A stretch of DNA of 64,000 nt from Parafrankia sp041008525 (GTDB lineage Bacteria; Actinomycetota; Actinomycetes; Frankiales; Frankiaceae): assembly GCF_041008525.1 (NCBI RefSeq), contig NZ_JBFLUG010000003.1, positions 99,631 through 163,630 on the forward strand, read 5' to 3'. Below the pieces are notes generated by a model that saw only the letters and a list, made by a program, of their open reading frames with translations, was not told the origin of the DNA and did no database searches. The position numbers and the translations under genes were made by a program. Below are positions 25,688-34,908 of this stretch, one piece after another; the stretch's first letter is position 1, and every line of letters begins with the position of its first letter.

Positions 25688-28042
25688 TCAGCCGGTGGGC
25701 CCCGGTGGCCGCGGGCTGCCGGCGACCAGCGCGAGGACGTCCTCTCCATACCGGTCGAGCTTGACCTGGCCGATGCCGGGCAGTGCCACGAGCTCGGCGA
25801 CGGTGGCGGGACGCCGTTCGGCGACGAGGCGCAGCGTCGCGTCGGTGAGGACGACGAAGGCGGGCTGGCCCTGTGCCTTCGCCCGCTGTGCCCGCCAGGC
25901 GCACAGCCGCTCGAACAGTGCCGTGTCGACCTGCCCCGGGCAGTCATCGCACCGGCCGATCCGGGCCCGGGCGCCCGCGAGCGCGCGCCCACAGGCCCGG
26001 CAGGTGACGCTCTGCCGCCCCCGCCCACGGGCCTGCCCGCGGTCCGCGCCGCCGGTGGACCGGGCGGCGGCGTCCCGGCCACCGGGCGAGCCACCCGCGT
26101 CGGGTCCACCGGCGGGTCCGGACGTCCGGACCGCGGACCTGCGCAGGTCGTCGAGGAACCGCGACGGCCGCCGGGAGCGGCGTGTGCCCTCGGCCCGGGC
26201 CAGTGCCCACGACAGCGTGAGGTGGACGCGTGCGCGGGTGACCCCGACGTAGAGCAACCGCCGTTCCTCGGCCAGTTGCTCGTCGGTCTGCGCGTGGACG
26301 ATCGGCAGGGTCCCGTCGACGAGCCCGACCAGGAAGACCGCGTCCCATTCCAGGCCCTTGGCCGCGTGCAGCGAGGCAAGCGTGACGCCCTGCACGGTCG
26401 GGGTGTGCTGGTGCACGGCGCGCTCGGCCAGTTCGGTGACGAAGGTGGCCAGGCTTGCTTCGGGCTGGTCGGTCTCGAGGTCGACGGCGAGGCGGTGCAG
26501 CGCGGCCAGGTTCTCCCACCGCTCACGGTCCGCGCCCGGGCCCGCCGGGGCCTGACCCGCTCGCCAGCCGACGGCGCCGAGGGCGTCCGCGACGGCGTCG
26601 GCGAGCCCGCCGGGACGGTCCGGTTCCGCCGAACGGACCGCCGCGCGCAGCATCCGCACCGCCGCGGTGACCTCGGGCCGCTCGAAGAACTTCTCCCCGC
26701 CACGCAGAAGGTAGGGGATGTCCGCCCGGCCGAGCGCGGTCTCGTACGCCTCGGACTGCGCGTTGATCCGGTACAGCACCGCGATCTGACTGGCGGGGAC
26801 GCCGGCGGCCAGCAGAGCGCGGATACGCCGGGCGACCCCCGCTGCCTCCTCGGGCTCGCTGTCGGCCTCCAGCCAGGCAGGCGCTGGGCCCGGGGGGCGC
26901 ATGGCGACCAGCCGCCCGGCCCGACCAGCCCGCCCGACCTGACCCGTCTGGCCCGTCTGGCCCGCCCGGGCACCGCCCGGCGCGGTCGCACCGTCGAGCA
27001 GACCGTTGGCCAGGGCGACCACCTGCGGAGTGGACCGGTAGTCGCGGACGAGCCGGACGACCGTGGCGGTCGGGAACCGCTGTGGGAATCCGACCAGGTA
27101 CCGGGCGCTCGCCCCGGTGAAGGAGTAGATGGTCTGGTGCTCGTCCCCGACGACGCACAGGCTGTCCCGGTCGCCGAGCCAGGCATCGAGAACGCGCTGC
27201 TGGAGCGGGTTCACATCCTGGTACTCGTCGACGACGAAGTGCCGGTAGCGGGCCCGCAGCTCGGTCGCGACCCAGCTGTGCTCCTCGATGACGGCCGCGG
27301 TGAGCAGCAGCAGGTCGTCGAAGTCGAGGACGCCCGCCTCACTCTTGGCGTCCTCGTAGGCCTCGTAGAGCCGGGCGACGAGGTCGGGGGCCAGCGAGGT
27401 CTCCCGCCCGTGCTCGGCGGCGGCGCCGGGGTAGTCCGCAGGGGTGACCATCGTCGACTTCGCCCACTCCACCTCGGAGGCGAGGTCACGCAACTCGGCC
27501 CGGTCCGGACGGATCTGCAGGCGGGCCGCCGCCCGCACGAGCAGGGGTATCCGGCTCTTCTCCAGCCTCGGCAGCGCCACGCCGGCCACCTGCGGCCAGA
27601 AGTAGCCGAGCTGACGCAGCGCGGCGGCGTGGAACGTCCGGGCCTGGACGCCTTCCACCTCCATCGACCGCAGCCGCCCGCGCAGCTCACTGGCGGCCCG
27701 GTTGGTGAAGGTGACGGCCAGGACCTGGCCGGCGCCGACGCCCCGTTCCGTCACCATGTGCGCGATCCGGTGCGTGATGGCCCTGGTCTTGCCCGTGCCG
27801 GCGCCTGCGAGGATGCAGACCGGGCCCACCGGGGCCAGGACTGCGGCGAGCTGCTCGGGGTCAAGACCCTCACTCGGTGCCAGGACAGCTCCGCGCTCCG
27901 CGGCTGCGGCTGCGGCTTGCATCGACTCCGCGGCCCCGGCGGGCATCGGCTCCACCGCCGCCTCCTGCTCCGCTGCGGGCGGCCGGCGGCGCGCGGCGGA
28001 CGTCGCCTGGCGGTTCCCGCGAGTACCTGGTCCGGACATCAT
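25688..28042 (-). CDS. uvrD2: ATP-dependent DNA helicase UvrD2
   Basis: A ~784-residue superfamily 1A helicase. Walker A is AGAGTGKTRA, the DExx box is VVDEYQDVNPLQQ, and other helicase motifs (VVGDEHQTIYSFTGA, RDYRSTPQVV, LASLHAAKGLEWD, YVGVTRAR) are complete. The C-terminus carries a tetracysteine module (CRACGRAL ... CDDCPGQ) and an HRDC domain ending in LPGIGQVKLDRYGEDVL, the layout that defines mycobacterial UvrD2. It unwinds DNA during replication or repair. The frame is open further upstream; ATG 28042 is a compromise and a later start (about residue 30 onward) is possible. It lies immediately upstream of the whiB7 promoter and divergent from the mycoredoxin gene. Confidence 0.92.
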   Translation of the reverse strand: MMSGPGTRGNRQATSAARRRPPAAEQEAAVEPMPAGAAESMQAAAAAAERGAVLAPSEGLDPEQLAAVLAPVGPVCILAGAGTGKTRAITHRIAHMVTERGVGAGQVLAVTFTNRAASELRGRLRSMEVEGVQARTFHAAALRQLGYFWPQVAGVALPRLEKSRIPLLVRAAARLQIRPDRAELRDLASEVEWAKSTMVTPADYPGAAAEHGRETSLAPDLVARLYEAYEDAKSEAGVLDFDDLLLLTAAVIEEHSWVATELRARYRHFVVDEYQDVNPLQQRVLDAWLGDRDSLCVVGDEHQTIYSFTGASARYLVGFPQRFPTATVVRLVRDYRSTPQVVALANGLLDGATAPGGARAGQTGQTGQVGRAGRAGRLVAMRPPGPAPAWLEADSEPEEAAGVARRIRALLAAGVPASQIAVLYRINAQSEAYETALGRADIPYLLRGGEKFFERPEVTAAVRMLRAAVRSAEPDRPGGLADAVADALGAVGWRAGQAPAGPGADRERWENLAALHRLAVDLETDQPEASLATFVTELAERAVHQHTPTVQGVTLASLHAAKGLEWDAVFLVGLVDGTLPIVHAQTDEQLAEERRLLYVGVTRARVHLTLSWALARAEGTRRSRRPSRFLDDLRRSAVRTSGPAGGPDAGGSPGGRDAAARSTGGADRGQARGRGRQSVTCRACGRALAGARARIGRCDDCPGQVDTALFERLCAWRAQRAKAQGQPAFVVLTDATLRLVAERRPATVAELVALPGIGQVKLDRYGEDVLALVAGSPRPPGPTG

Positions 28043-28315
28043 GCGACACGGTAGTCGGGGCACCTCCCGACACGCGGGACCGGGAAGCGAAGACGCCACA
28101 TCGGGGTTATGCACCTCGCCACCCACCGGCACAACCACCGGCACAACCACTGACACCACCAACCGGACCGGACCTCCCGGGCGAGGCCCCGCCAGACCGG
28201 GCGATCCGGCCTACCATCACCAAACGCGCCGGCGGTGCCGGCATCGCCGATGAAGACCACACCGCGCTACCGGTCGCCGTCCCCGGACGGGTCGCTCACC
28301 AACGGAGGTTCCGCC

Positions 28316-28555
28316 GTGATCACGATGTACACCACTTCCTGGTGTGGTTACTGCGTCCGGCTGAAGGGTCAGCTCGACCGGGCCGGCCTGGAGTACGTGA
28401 CGGTCAACATCGAGCACGACCCGACGGCAGAGCAATTTGTCCGCGATGCCAACAACGGCAACGCGACCGTACCGACCGTGCTGTTCCCCGATGGGACGGT
28501 GATGACGAATCCGTCCATTCGCCAGGTCACCGAGAAGGCCACTTCCGCCGCATAA
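28316..28555 (+). CDS. mrx1: Mycoredoxin (glutaredoxin-like, CGYC)
   Basis: A 79-residue glutaredoxin-fold protein with the CGYC active site (residues 10-13), the motif typical of mycoredoxin-1, and TVPTVLFPDG as the cis-proline loop. It should reduce mycothiol mixed disulfides in the cytosol. GTG 28316 is preceded by GGAGG at a seven-base spacing and gives the family length. The divergent position beside uvrD2 is the same as in mycobacteria. Confidence 0.9.
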   Translation: MITMYTTSWCGYCVRLKGQLDRAGLEYVTVNIEHDPTAEQFVRDANNGNATVPTVLFPDGTVMTNPSIRQVTEKATSAA

Positions 28556-28668
28556 CGGATACGTAGAGCGACGACGACGGGGGAGTTCGCCTCTTCCCGA
28601 CGCACACGCGGCCGGCTCGTGGGACGGTGTCCGTCACTGCCCGTGAACTTTGTGGGAGAGTTCGGCCT

Positions 28669-30159
28669 GTGTCGTCAGCACCTTCAGGACTCCCGTGGAG
28701 CACGGTCGACGCCGCGCTGAGAGCCACGCACGCCCTCCACCAGCTGGAGCAGACGTGCCTCGTCGCGGTGTCGGCGACCGATGCCGTATACCTGCGGGTG
28801 ACCGGGCCGATCCCCGAGCTTGTTGCCGGGCTTGGCATCCCTCGCGCCCGGTGTCTACCTGCCCGAATGCTCGACGGGGCGCCCGCAGCCGGCTCCCGGG
28901 CCGACCAGGAACCCGCTCTGGCCGACACCGTCGAGGTCGAACGGTTCGGTATCCGCAGCCATGTCTCCATGCCCATCCTCGGCCCGGACGGGACGGTGCT
29001 CGGCATCCTCGCCGGGCTCGACCGGTCCCCAGTGGAGGTGCCCGCGGAATCACTCGGCGTACTACGGGCGATAGCGGACAGTCTGGGCGCGTCCGACACA
29101 CTACGGGAGCAGCTTGCCCGCCAGGCCCATGCCGAGGTTGCTGCCAGTAACGGAAGCGGGGCCGACCGGCAGGAAGCCGCCGCGGAGGCAGCGGCAGCAG
29201 TCGGCCGGGTGGGCAGCCCGGGCGGCGCCGTCTCGCCCACCGGGCACCCGCCCGCCACCCCACCGCCGCCCGTCGCGTCGTCTCCCGAAGTGGTCCCACC
29301 TGCCGCGCCCGGCACCGCAGCGCCGGCCGAGCCACGGCCCGCCGCGGTCCAGCCGTCAGCCCCGGCCACGGGCTCCTCGGAGGCGACCGGCGGCGTCAGC
29401 GCGCCGATCGAACCGGAACGTCCCCCGGCTACGGGCCAGGTCCAGGGCCCAGGGCAGGGCCAGCCCGGGCCGGCACCGACCGGTGGCGTGTCGCGGGTCA
29501 CCCCGGAGGTCCTCGCCCGGACAGCTCGGCCCGGGCCGACCGCGCGGGCAGGCACCCCGCGGCCGGCACCGCCGCGGTCGGGGCCGCCGCGGGCCGGCGC
29601 CGCCCGCGGACAGGGCGGGCCGTCCGGACCATCCGGGGGAAGTGTTCCGGGAGCGTCCGACATGCGCCTGCGGCGGGCATCCGCAGGGTGGGTCGTCGAA
29701 GGGCCCGGTTCCGAGGTCCGCCCGGTCGGCGACCTCATCTCCGCGATGGTCCTCGCCGACCTGCTCGCCGACGATCTCAGCCCACCGGGCCGGCCCCGGC
29801 GGGCGGACCGTGATCTCAACGAGACCGAACAGCTCCGCCTGTCAGTGATCCAGCTGGAACACGCGTTGGCGTCGCGGGTCATCGTCGAACAGGCGATCGG
29901 CGTGCTGGCCGAACGGAACCACATCAAGCCCAGGGACGCGTTCGAGCGGCTGCGCCGCACCGCACGCGGCATGGGCAGGCGGGTCCATGACCTGGCCCGC
30001 CAGGTGGTCGAGTCGGTGGGCGACCCACGGATCAACCTGCCTGGCGAACTGGGCCGCGGCAACGCCGGACCGCCGCCGGGCGCGAGCCCGGCAGGGGGAG
30101 GCGCTGGCGGCGGGTCACCCCGGCCCAGCCCGCCCCGCGCCACGCCCAGCCGCCACTGA
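28669..30159 (+). CDS. GAF and ANTAR domain protein (putative RNA-binding antiterminator)
   Basis: A ~496-residue protein. An N-terminal GAF-like sensor (about residues 10-145, with HVSMPILGPDGTVLGILAGLD) is followed by a Pro/Ala/Gly-rich linker of ~190 residues. A second ordered region (MRLRRASAGWVVEGPGSEVR, about 330-375) precedes a C-terminal ANTAR domain (LEHALASRVIVEQAIGVLAE, HIKPRDAFERLRRTARG). ANTAR domains bind paired hexanucleotide-loop hairpins and prevent termination. The signal and target RNA are unknown. GTG 28669 is supported by GGGAGAG upstream. The gene interrupts the mycobacterial order, where nudC would be expected near mycoredoxin. Confidence 0.8.
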   Translation: MSSAPSGLPWSTVDAALRATHALHQLEQTCLVAVSATDAVYLRVTGPIPELVAGLGIPRARCLPARMLDGAPAAGSRADQEPALADTVEVERFGIRSHVSMPILGPDGTVLGILAGLDRSPVEVPAESLGVLRAIADSLGASDTLREQLARQAHAEVAASNGSGADRQEAAAEAAAAVGRVGSPGGAVSPTGHPPATPPPPVASSPEVVPPAAPGTAAPAEPRPAAVQPSAPATGSSEATGGVSAPIEPERPPATGQVQGPGQGQPGPAPTGGVSRVTPEVLARTARPGPTARAGTPRPAPPRSGPPRAGAARGQGGPSGPSGGSVPGASDMRLRRASAGWVVEGPGSEVRPVGDLISAMVLADLLADDLSPPGRPRRADRDLNETEQLRLSVIQLEHALASRVIVEQAIGVLAERNHIKPRDAFERLRRTARGMGRRVHDLARQVVESVGDPRINLPGELGRGNAGPPPGASPAGGGAGGGSPRPSPPRATPSRH

Positions 30160-30210
30160 CGGCCGCGACACGACCCACTTCGACACCCACCGGCCCTGAC
30201 CCCGCGCGGT

Positions 30211-31614
30211 TCAGGCGGACTCGACGTCGCCGAGCACCCGCACCGCACCGGTGATCTTCGACGCATCGCCCACCAGGACGATCACCAGGCCGGCCGGGGC
30301 GAGCAGCTCCGCCGAGACCGCCTGGACGTCCGCCGCGGTGACCTCGGTCAACGCTCGCGGGTGGTCCCGCAGGTACTCCACCCCGATACCGGCGCCCGAC
30401 AGGCCGGACAGCGTGCCGGCCAGCCCGGCCGCGGTGGCACTGGCCAGCGCCAACGTGCCGATCAGGTACTGGCGGGCGGCCTCGAGCTCGTCGGCGTCGG
30501 GCGGCAGCAGCGCGATCCGGCCGAGCTCGTAGAGGATCTCCAGCAGCGCCGGGCCGGTCACGTCGGTGGAGACGTCCGCGGCGGCGGTGAACCGGGAACC
30601 GGCCTGGTAGTGCTCGACCGAACTGCGCGGGGAGTACGTGTACCCCTTGTCCTCCCGGATGTTGGAGACCAGCCGCGAGCTGAAGTAGCCACCGAAGATC
30701 GTGCTGGCGAGCCGCAGCGCCGGGTAGGCCGGGGCGGTCCGGTCCAGCGCACGGCCGCCGAGCCGGATGTTGGTCTGCACCGCCCCCGGCCGGTCGACGA
30801 TCACGATCCGGCCGGCCGCCGGCACCGGGGGGGCCGGGTGGCCCGCACCGGCGGTGCCGCTCCAGGCGCCGAGGGTGGCTTCGACGGCGTCCAGCGCACG
30901 TTCGGGATCGATGTCCCCCACGAGGGTGAGGATCGCGCCGCCGGGGCGGACCCGCGCCGCGTGCAGCGTGCGCACCGGCCCGACGCCCACCTCCGCGAGC
31001 ACCGACGGCGGCGTGACGGCGGTGCCGTAGGGGTGGTCACCGAACATGCGCTTCAGCAGGGCCTCGCGGGCGATCACCGCCGGCTGGCTCAGCGCCGTCT
31101 CGGTGTCCTCGATGACGCGGGCGCGCTCGCCGGTGAACTCGTCCTCGGGGTAGCTCGCCGAGATCAGGACGTCGGCGATCAGCGCGAGCAGCGGCTCGAG
31201 GCTGGTGGCGAGGGCGGAGCTGACGATGGCCAGCCGGTCCGCGTCGACGCCGGCCCGCAGCGACCCGCCCAGGGCCTGCACCGCGGTGGCCAGGCCGACG
31301 CGGTCGTACCGGCCGCTGCCGGTGAGGATCGTCTCCGCCAGCAGCTCGGCCTCGGCCTGGTAGACGTCACCCGCGCCGGCGAACGGGATCCGCAGCCGCA
31401 GCTCCACCAGCGGAACGCTCGCCCGGGCGACCACGTCGACGCGCAGGCCGTTGGCCAGCGTGCGCCGTACGACCGTCGGCAGCTCGCGGGGGACGGTGGC
31501 GGCCACCGCGGGGATCACCGAGCCCGCCCCCGCCGGCGTCCCGGCGCCGGTTTCCGTACCGGCACCGGCCTCCGGTGTGGAGGAGGTGGCCGTGGTCTCG
31601 GTGGTCGTCGTCAC
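30211..31614 (-). CDS. M16 family peptidase-like protein, catalytic motif absent
   Basis: A 467-residue M16 (insulinase/MPP-like) protein. The fold is recognisable (TLANGLRVDVVARASVPLVELRLRIPFAGAGDVY, YSPRSSVEHYQAGSRF, FGGYFSSRLVSNIREDKGYTYSP) and the R-Y pair in REDKGYTY is kept. At the position of the zinc motif HxxEH it reads AEAELLAETIL, so the metal site is missing. Paired M16 genes commonly encode a catalytic and a non-catalytic subunit, and the upstream neighbour supplies the catalytic one. The GTG at 31614 follows GAGGAG. The first ~40 residues are Thr/Ala/Gly-rich. Confidence 0.85.
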   Translation of the reverse strand: MTTTTETTATSSTPEAGAGTETGAGTPAGAGSVIPAVAATVPRELPTVVRRTLANGLRVDVVARASVPLVELRLRIPFAGAGDVYQAEAELLAETILTGSGRYDRVGLATAVQALGGSLRAGVDADRLAIVSSALATSLEPLLALIADVLISASYPEDEFTGERARVIEDTETALSQPAVIAREALLKRMFGDHPYGTAVTPPSVLAEVGVGPVRTLHAARVRPGGAILTLVGDIDPERALDAVEATLGAWSGTAGAGHPAPPVPAAGRIVIVDRPGAVQTNIRLGGRALDRTAPAYPALRLASTIFGGYFSSRLVSNIREDKGYTYSPRSSVEHYQAGSRFTAAADVSTDVTGPALLEILYELGRIALLPPDADELEAARQYLIGTLALASATAAGLAGTLSGLSGAGIGVEYLRDHPRALTEVTAADVQAVSAELLAPAGLVIVLVGDASKITGAVRVLGDVESA

Positions 31615-31687
31615 GCTGTCTCCTCGTCCCCCGGGCGGGGGATCGCTCGGCCGATCATCCGGCTGCTGGCGGAGCACCGGGCCGTCA

Positions 31688-33028
31688 TCAGGCGGCCCCG
31701 GCCCGCAGCTCCAGCACCGCGCGGCCCTGCCCGCGCAGCGCACCCGCGGCGGCGGCCACCGCGTCACCGGTGATCTCCGCGAGCAGGCCGGGCAGCTCGT
31801 TGAGCAGCTCGGGGCGACCGTGGTGCAGTTCGAAGGTCGCGATCTTCAGGGCCCGGCCGAGCGCGTCGTCCGCCTCGCGCAGGATGCCGGCCCCGGCCTG
31901 CGCCCGCACCCGGTCGAGCTCGCCGGGCTCCAGCCCGTCGCCCGCGATCCGGTCGAGCTCCTCGTCGACAGCGGCCAGCACCGCGTCAGCGGTGGAGTCG
32001 CCGGCGTGCCGGGCATCCAGCGTGAGCAGCAGCGGGTCACGCTGGTCGAAAGGATCACCGAAGGTACCGACGTAGGTACTGACCGCGGTCACCAGGCGGT
32101 CCTTCTGGACGAGCCGTCGCTCCAGCCGACTCGCGTCGCCGTTGGTGAGCACGTCCGCCAGGAGCTCGGCCGCCAGCAGCCCCGGCAGGTCGCTGGCGGG
32201 GTCGGGCACCCGGTAGCCCACCGCGAGCGCCGGCCGGGGAGCGAGCCGGTCGGTCAGCACTTCACGGCGCTCCTCGGCCCGCACCGGCTCGGCGAAGCTG
32301 CGCCGCGGCGGCACGGGCCTGGCCGGGATCGTGCCGAAGTACCGCTGGACGAGGTCGAGCGCCCGCTCGGGGTCGAACTCACCGACGATCGTCAGGATGG
32401 CGTTGCCCGGCGCGTAGAACGTGTCGAAGAAGTCCGCGGCGTCGTCCAGGCTGGCGGCCTCCAGCTCGGAGAAGTCGCCGTACCCGTTGTGGGCGTTGGG
32501 GAAGGTGTCGAAGGCGACCGGCGGCAGCGCGATCCACGGGAACCCGCCGTAGGGCCGGTTCAGCACGTTGACCCGGATCTCCTCCTGGACCACGGCGATC
32601 TGGTTGTCCAGGTTCTCGCGGGTGATCTTCGGGGCGCGCATCCGGTCGGCCTCGAGGAACAGCGCCCGCTCCAGCGCACCGGAGGGCAGCAGCTCGAAGT
32701 AGTCCGTGTGGTCCGGGTGGGTCGACCCGTTGAAGATGCCGCCCGCCGCCTGCACGTACTTCGGGTGCTCGGCCTTGCCCACGTTCTCGCTGCCCTGGAA
32801 CATCAGGTGCTCGAACAGGTGGGCGAACCCGGTGCGCCCTTCGGGCTCCGAACGGAAGCCGACGTCGTAATGGACCGCGACGGCCACCACCGGCGCCGTC
32901 TGGTCCGGCGCGAGCAGGACGCGCAGGCCGTTGTCCAGCACCACCTTCCGCAGCGGGTAGGCGGGCGCGGGCAGCGCTGCACCCACCGCACTGGAGGCGG
33001 CCGGGCCGGCGGCTGTAGGTGAGGACAC
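31688..33028 (-). CDS. M16 family zinc metallopeptidase, catalytic subunit
   Basis: A 446-residue M16 peptidase with the inverted zinc motif HLFEH (residues 70-74) and the distal glutamate in AVVQEEIRVN. LDNGLRVLLAPDQ and GSENVGKAEHPKYVQ are typical of processing-peptidase-like members. It should degrade or process short peptides as a clam-shell heterodimer with the non-catalytic protein encoded 73 bases downstream. There is no signal peptide, so it acts in the cytosol. The order (catalytic first, non-catalytic second, same strand) is the usual one for bacterial two-subunit M16B enzymes. Confidence 0.9.
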   Translation of the reverse strand: MSSPTAAGPAASSAVGAALPAPAYPLRKVVLDNGLRVLLAPDQTAPVVAVAVHYDVGFRSEPEGRTGFAHLFEHLMFQGSENVGKAEHPKYVQAAGGIFNGSTHPDHTDYFELLPSGALERALFLEADRMRAPKITRENLDNQIAVVQEEIRVNVLNRPYGGFPWIALPPVAFDTFPNAHNGYGDFSELEAASLDDAADFFDTFYAPGNAILTIVGEFDPERALDLVQRYFGTIPARPVPPRRSFAEPVRAEERREVLTDRLAPRPALAVGYRVPDPASDLPGLLAAELLADVLTNGDASRLERRLVQKDRLVTAVSTYVGTFGDPFDQRDPLLLTLDARHAGDSTADAVLAAVDEELDRIAGDGLEPGELDRVRAQAGAGILREADDALGRALKIATFELHHGRPELLNELPGLLAEITGDAVAAAAGALRGQGRAVLELRAGAA

Positions 33029-33231
33029 AGCGCCACGCTACTGCCCGCGCCGCCCGCCCGGCCACGTTCGGCAGCTTCCCCCGACGGCCCCGTCCCCGCG
33101 CGGAGATGCGCGGACTACGAAAGGGCCAAGGGGACGCCCGACCGCCAGCCCACACCGTGATCCTGAGCTGAGCCCGCCGCGACCAGCAGGCACCGCCGGC
33201 CGGCAGCACAGCGGATCAGCAGGCACCGCGG

Positions 33232-33495
33232 TCAGCGGCGACCGCGGCCGCCCACGGAGGAGACGAGGAGGACGAGCACCGCGGCGACGGCCACCTGGAA
33301 CAGCAGGGTGAGGAACCAGCCGGCGTCGATGCCGCTGGCGACCACCAGCCCGAGCGCGGCGCCCAGCAGACCGATCAGCACCGTCATCACACAGCCGATC
33401 GGTACCCGGCGCCGGGCCGGGACGGCCAGCCGGCCCAGCAGGCCGACCAGGCAACCGGTGATCAACGCACTGACAATGCCGGTGGGGGTCTCCAC
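33232..33495 (-). CDS. Small membrane protein, GlsB/YeaQ/YmgE-like
   Basis: An 87-residue protein composed of three hydrophobic segments (IVSALITGCLVGLLGRLAV, VPIGCVMTVLIGLLGAALGL, FLTLLFQVAVAAVLVLLVSS) separated by short basic loops, ending GGRGRR. Length and layout match the GlsB/YeaQ/YmgE (transglycosylase-associated) small membrane family, linked to stress response but without a defined activity. It is divergent from the PucR-type regulator. No strong ribosome binding site is seen before the ATG. Confidence 0.7.
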   Translation of the reverse strand: METPTGIVSALITGCLVGLLGRLAVPARRRVPIGCVMTVLIGLLGAALGLVVASGIDAGWFLTLLFQVAVAAVLVLLVSSVGGRGRR

Positions 33496-33581
33496 GGACC
33501 CGATTGTGCTCCTCTCCCACCGCCGCCGACCGGCCCGCGAACGCCACCCATCCCACCGTGCGCGGCGCGAGGGGACAGACT

Positions 33582-34880
33582 GTGCCGGTGGGAACGTTTC
33601 CGCCCGGGCTGAGCGACTCCCTGGCCCATGGCCTGGAACAGCTGGCCGACGAGATCATCGCGGCGATCGCCGCGGAAGTCCCGGCCTATGCCCGGCCGCT
33701 GGAGGGCTCCTTCGGCCAGGGAGTCCGCCGCGGCGTCGAGGAGGCGCTCGCCCGGTTCCTCGCCCTCGTCGACGCCGGCCCGCAGGCCGCCGGTGACCTG
33801 GCCGCGAGTCGGGACGTCTACGTCCGGCTGGGGCGTGGCGAGGTGCGGGCCGGGCGCTCCCTCGACAACCTGCTGAGCGCCTACCGGGTGGGCGCCCGCA
33901 TCTCGTGGCGCCGGATGGGCGAGGCCGCGCGCCGCGCGGGCCTCGACGCCGCCGGGCTCGTCTCGCTCGCCGAGATGATGTTCGCCTACATCGACGGGAT
34001 CTCCGCCGCCTCCGCCGACGGCTACGCGCTCGCGCAGTTCGAGGTTGCCAGCGAGCGGGAGCGGCTCTGGGACCGGCTGGGCGAGCTGCTGCTCTCCGGC
34101 GCGGACCCGGCCACCATCGAGCACGCCGCCAGCACCGGGGCGGTCCGGCTGCCGGAGCGGATGGCAGCCGTTCTGATCCCCGACGGGCCCGGCGACCACC
34201 TCTCGGCGCGCCTGTCCACCGGCTGCCCCCGCGCCAGCCACGGGTCGGACTTCTGGTTGTTCGTGGGCGAGGCGGACGCCCCCTCCCGGCGGCTCTGGCT
34301 GGCCGAGCGGCTCGCCGGCACCGGCGCGGTGGTCGGGCCGTGCGTGGCGTGGCAGCAGATCACGACCAGCGTGGAGCGGGCCGGTTTCGCCCGGGCCGCC
34401 CTCGTGGCCGGACGCCTGCCCGCCGCGACGGGACCGGATCCCCTGATCACCGACGATCATCTGACCGAGCTGCTGCTGGCCCGCGACCCACGGCTGCTCG
34501 ACGATCTCGCCCAGCGCCGGATCGCCCCGCTCGCGGGGCTGCCCGAGCGCACCCGGGCCCGGCTGGCCGAGACCCTGCTGTACTGGCTGACGCTGCACGG
34601 CCAGCGGCAGCTGGTCGCCGAGCGCCTGCACATCCACCCGCAGACCGTGCGTTACCGGGTGGGGCAGCTCCGGGAGCTGTTCGGAGACACCCTGGACGAC
34701 CCCGACGCCCGCTTCGAGCTGGAACTCGTCCTGCGGGCGACCACCTGCCACGGCCCGCGGCCCGCGGCGCACCTGTCCACGGCGAACCCGCCCGCCGCAC
34801 CGCAGTCCACGCCACAGCAGTCCACGCCACCGCAGCCCACGTCACAGCGGCTCACGTCACAGCGGGACCCGGCCGGCTGA
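33582..34880 (+). CDS. PucR family transcriptional regulator (C-terminal HTH)
   Basis: A 432-residue regulator whose C-terminus carries the PucR-type helix-turn-helix (about residues 335-395: LLYWLTLHGQRQLVAERLHI then HPQTVRYRVGQLRELFG). The central part has a degenerate GGDEF-like fold, and the N-terminal ~180 residues are mainly helical (LSAYRVGARISWRRMGEAAR), as in the RsbRD-like sensor domain often fused to these regulators. The effector is unknown. The GTG at 33582 has GAGGGG upstream. The C-terminal ~40 residues consist of Gln/Pro/Ser/Thr repeats encoded by CCACGCCAC-like DNA repeats. It is separated by 28 bases from the downstream EEP-family gene. Confidence 0.82.
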   Translation: MPVGTFPPGLSDSLAHGLEQLADEIIAAIAAEVPAYARPLEGSFGQGVRRGVEEALARFLALVDAGPQAAGDLAASRDVYVRLGRGEVRAGRSLDNLLSAYRVGARISWRRMGEAARRAGLDAAGLVSLAEMMFAYIDGISAASADGYALAQFEVASERERLWDRLGELLLSGADPATIEHAASTGAVRLPERMAAVLIPDGPGDHLSARLSTGCPRASHGSDFWLFVGEADAPSRRLWLAERLAGTGAVVGPCVAWQQITTSVERAGFARAALVAGRLPAATGPDPLITDDHLTELLLARDPRLLDDLAQRRIAPLAGLPERTRARLAETLLYWLTLHGQRQLVAERLHIHPQTVRYRVGQLRELFGDTLDDPDARFELELVLRATTCHGPRPAAHLSTANPPAAPQSTPQQSTPPQPTSQRLTSQRDPAG

Positions 34881-34908
34881 CACCGCCAACCGCGCTACCG
34901 TCCGTACC

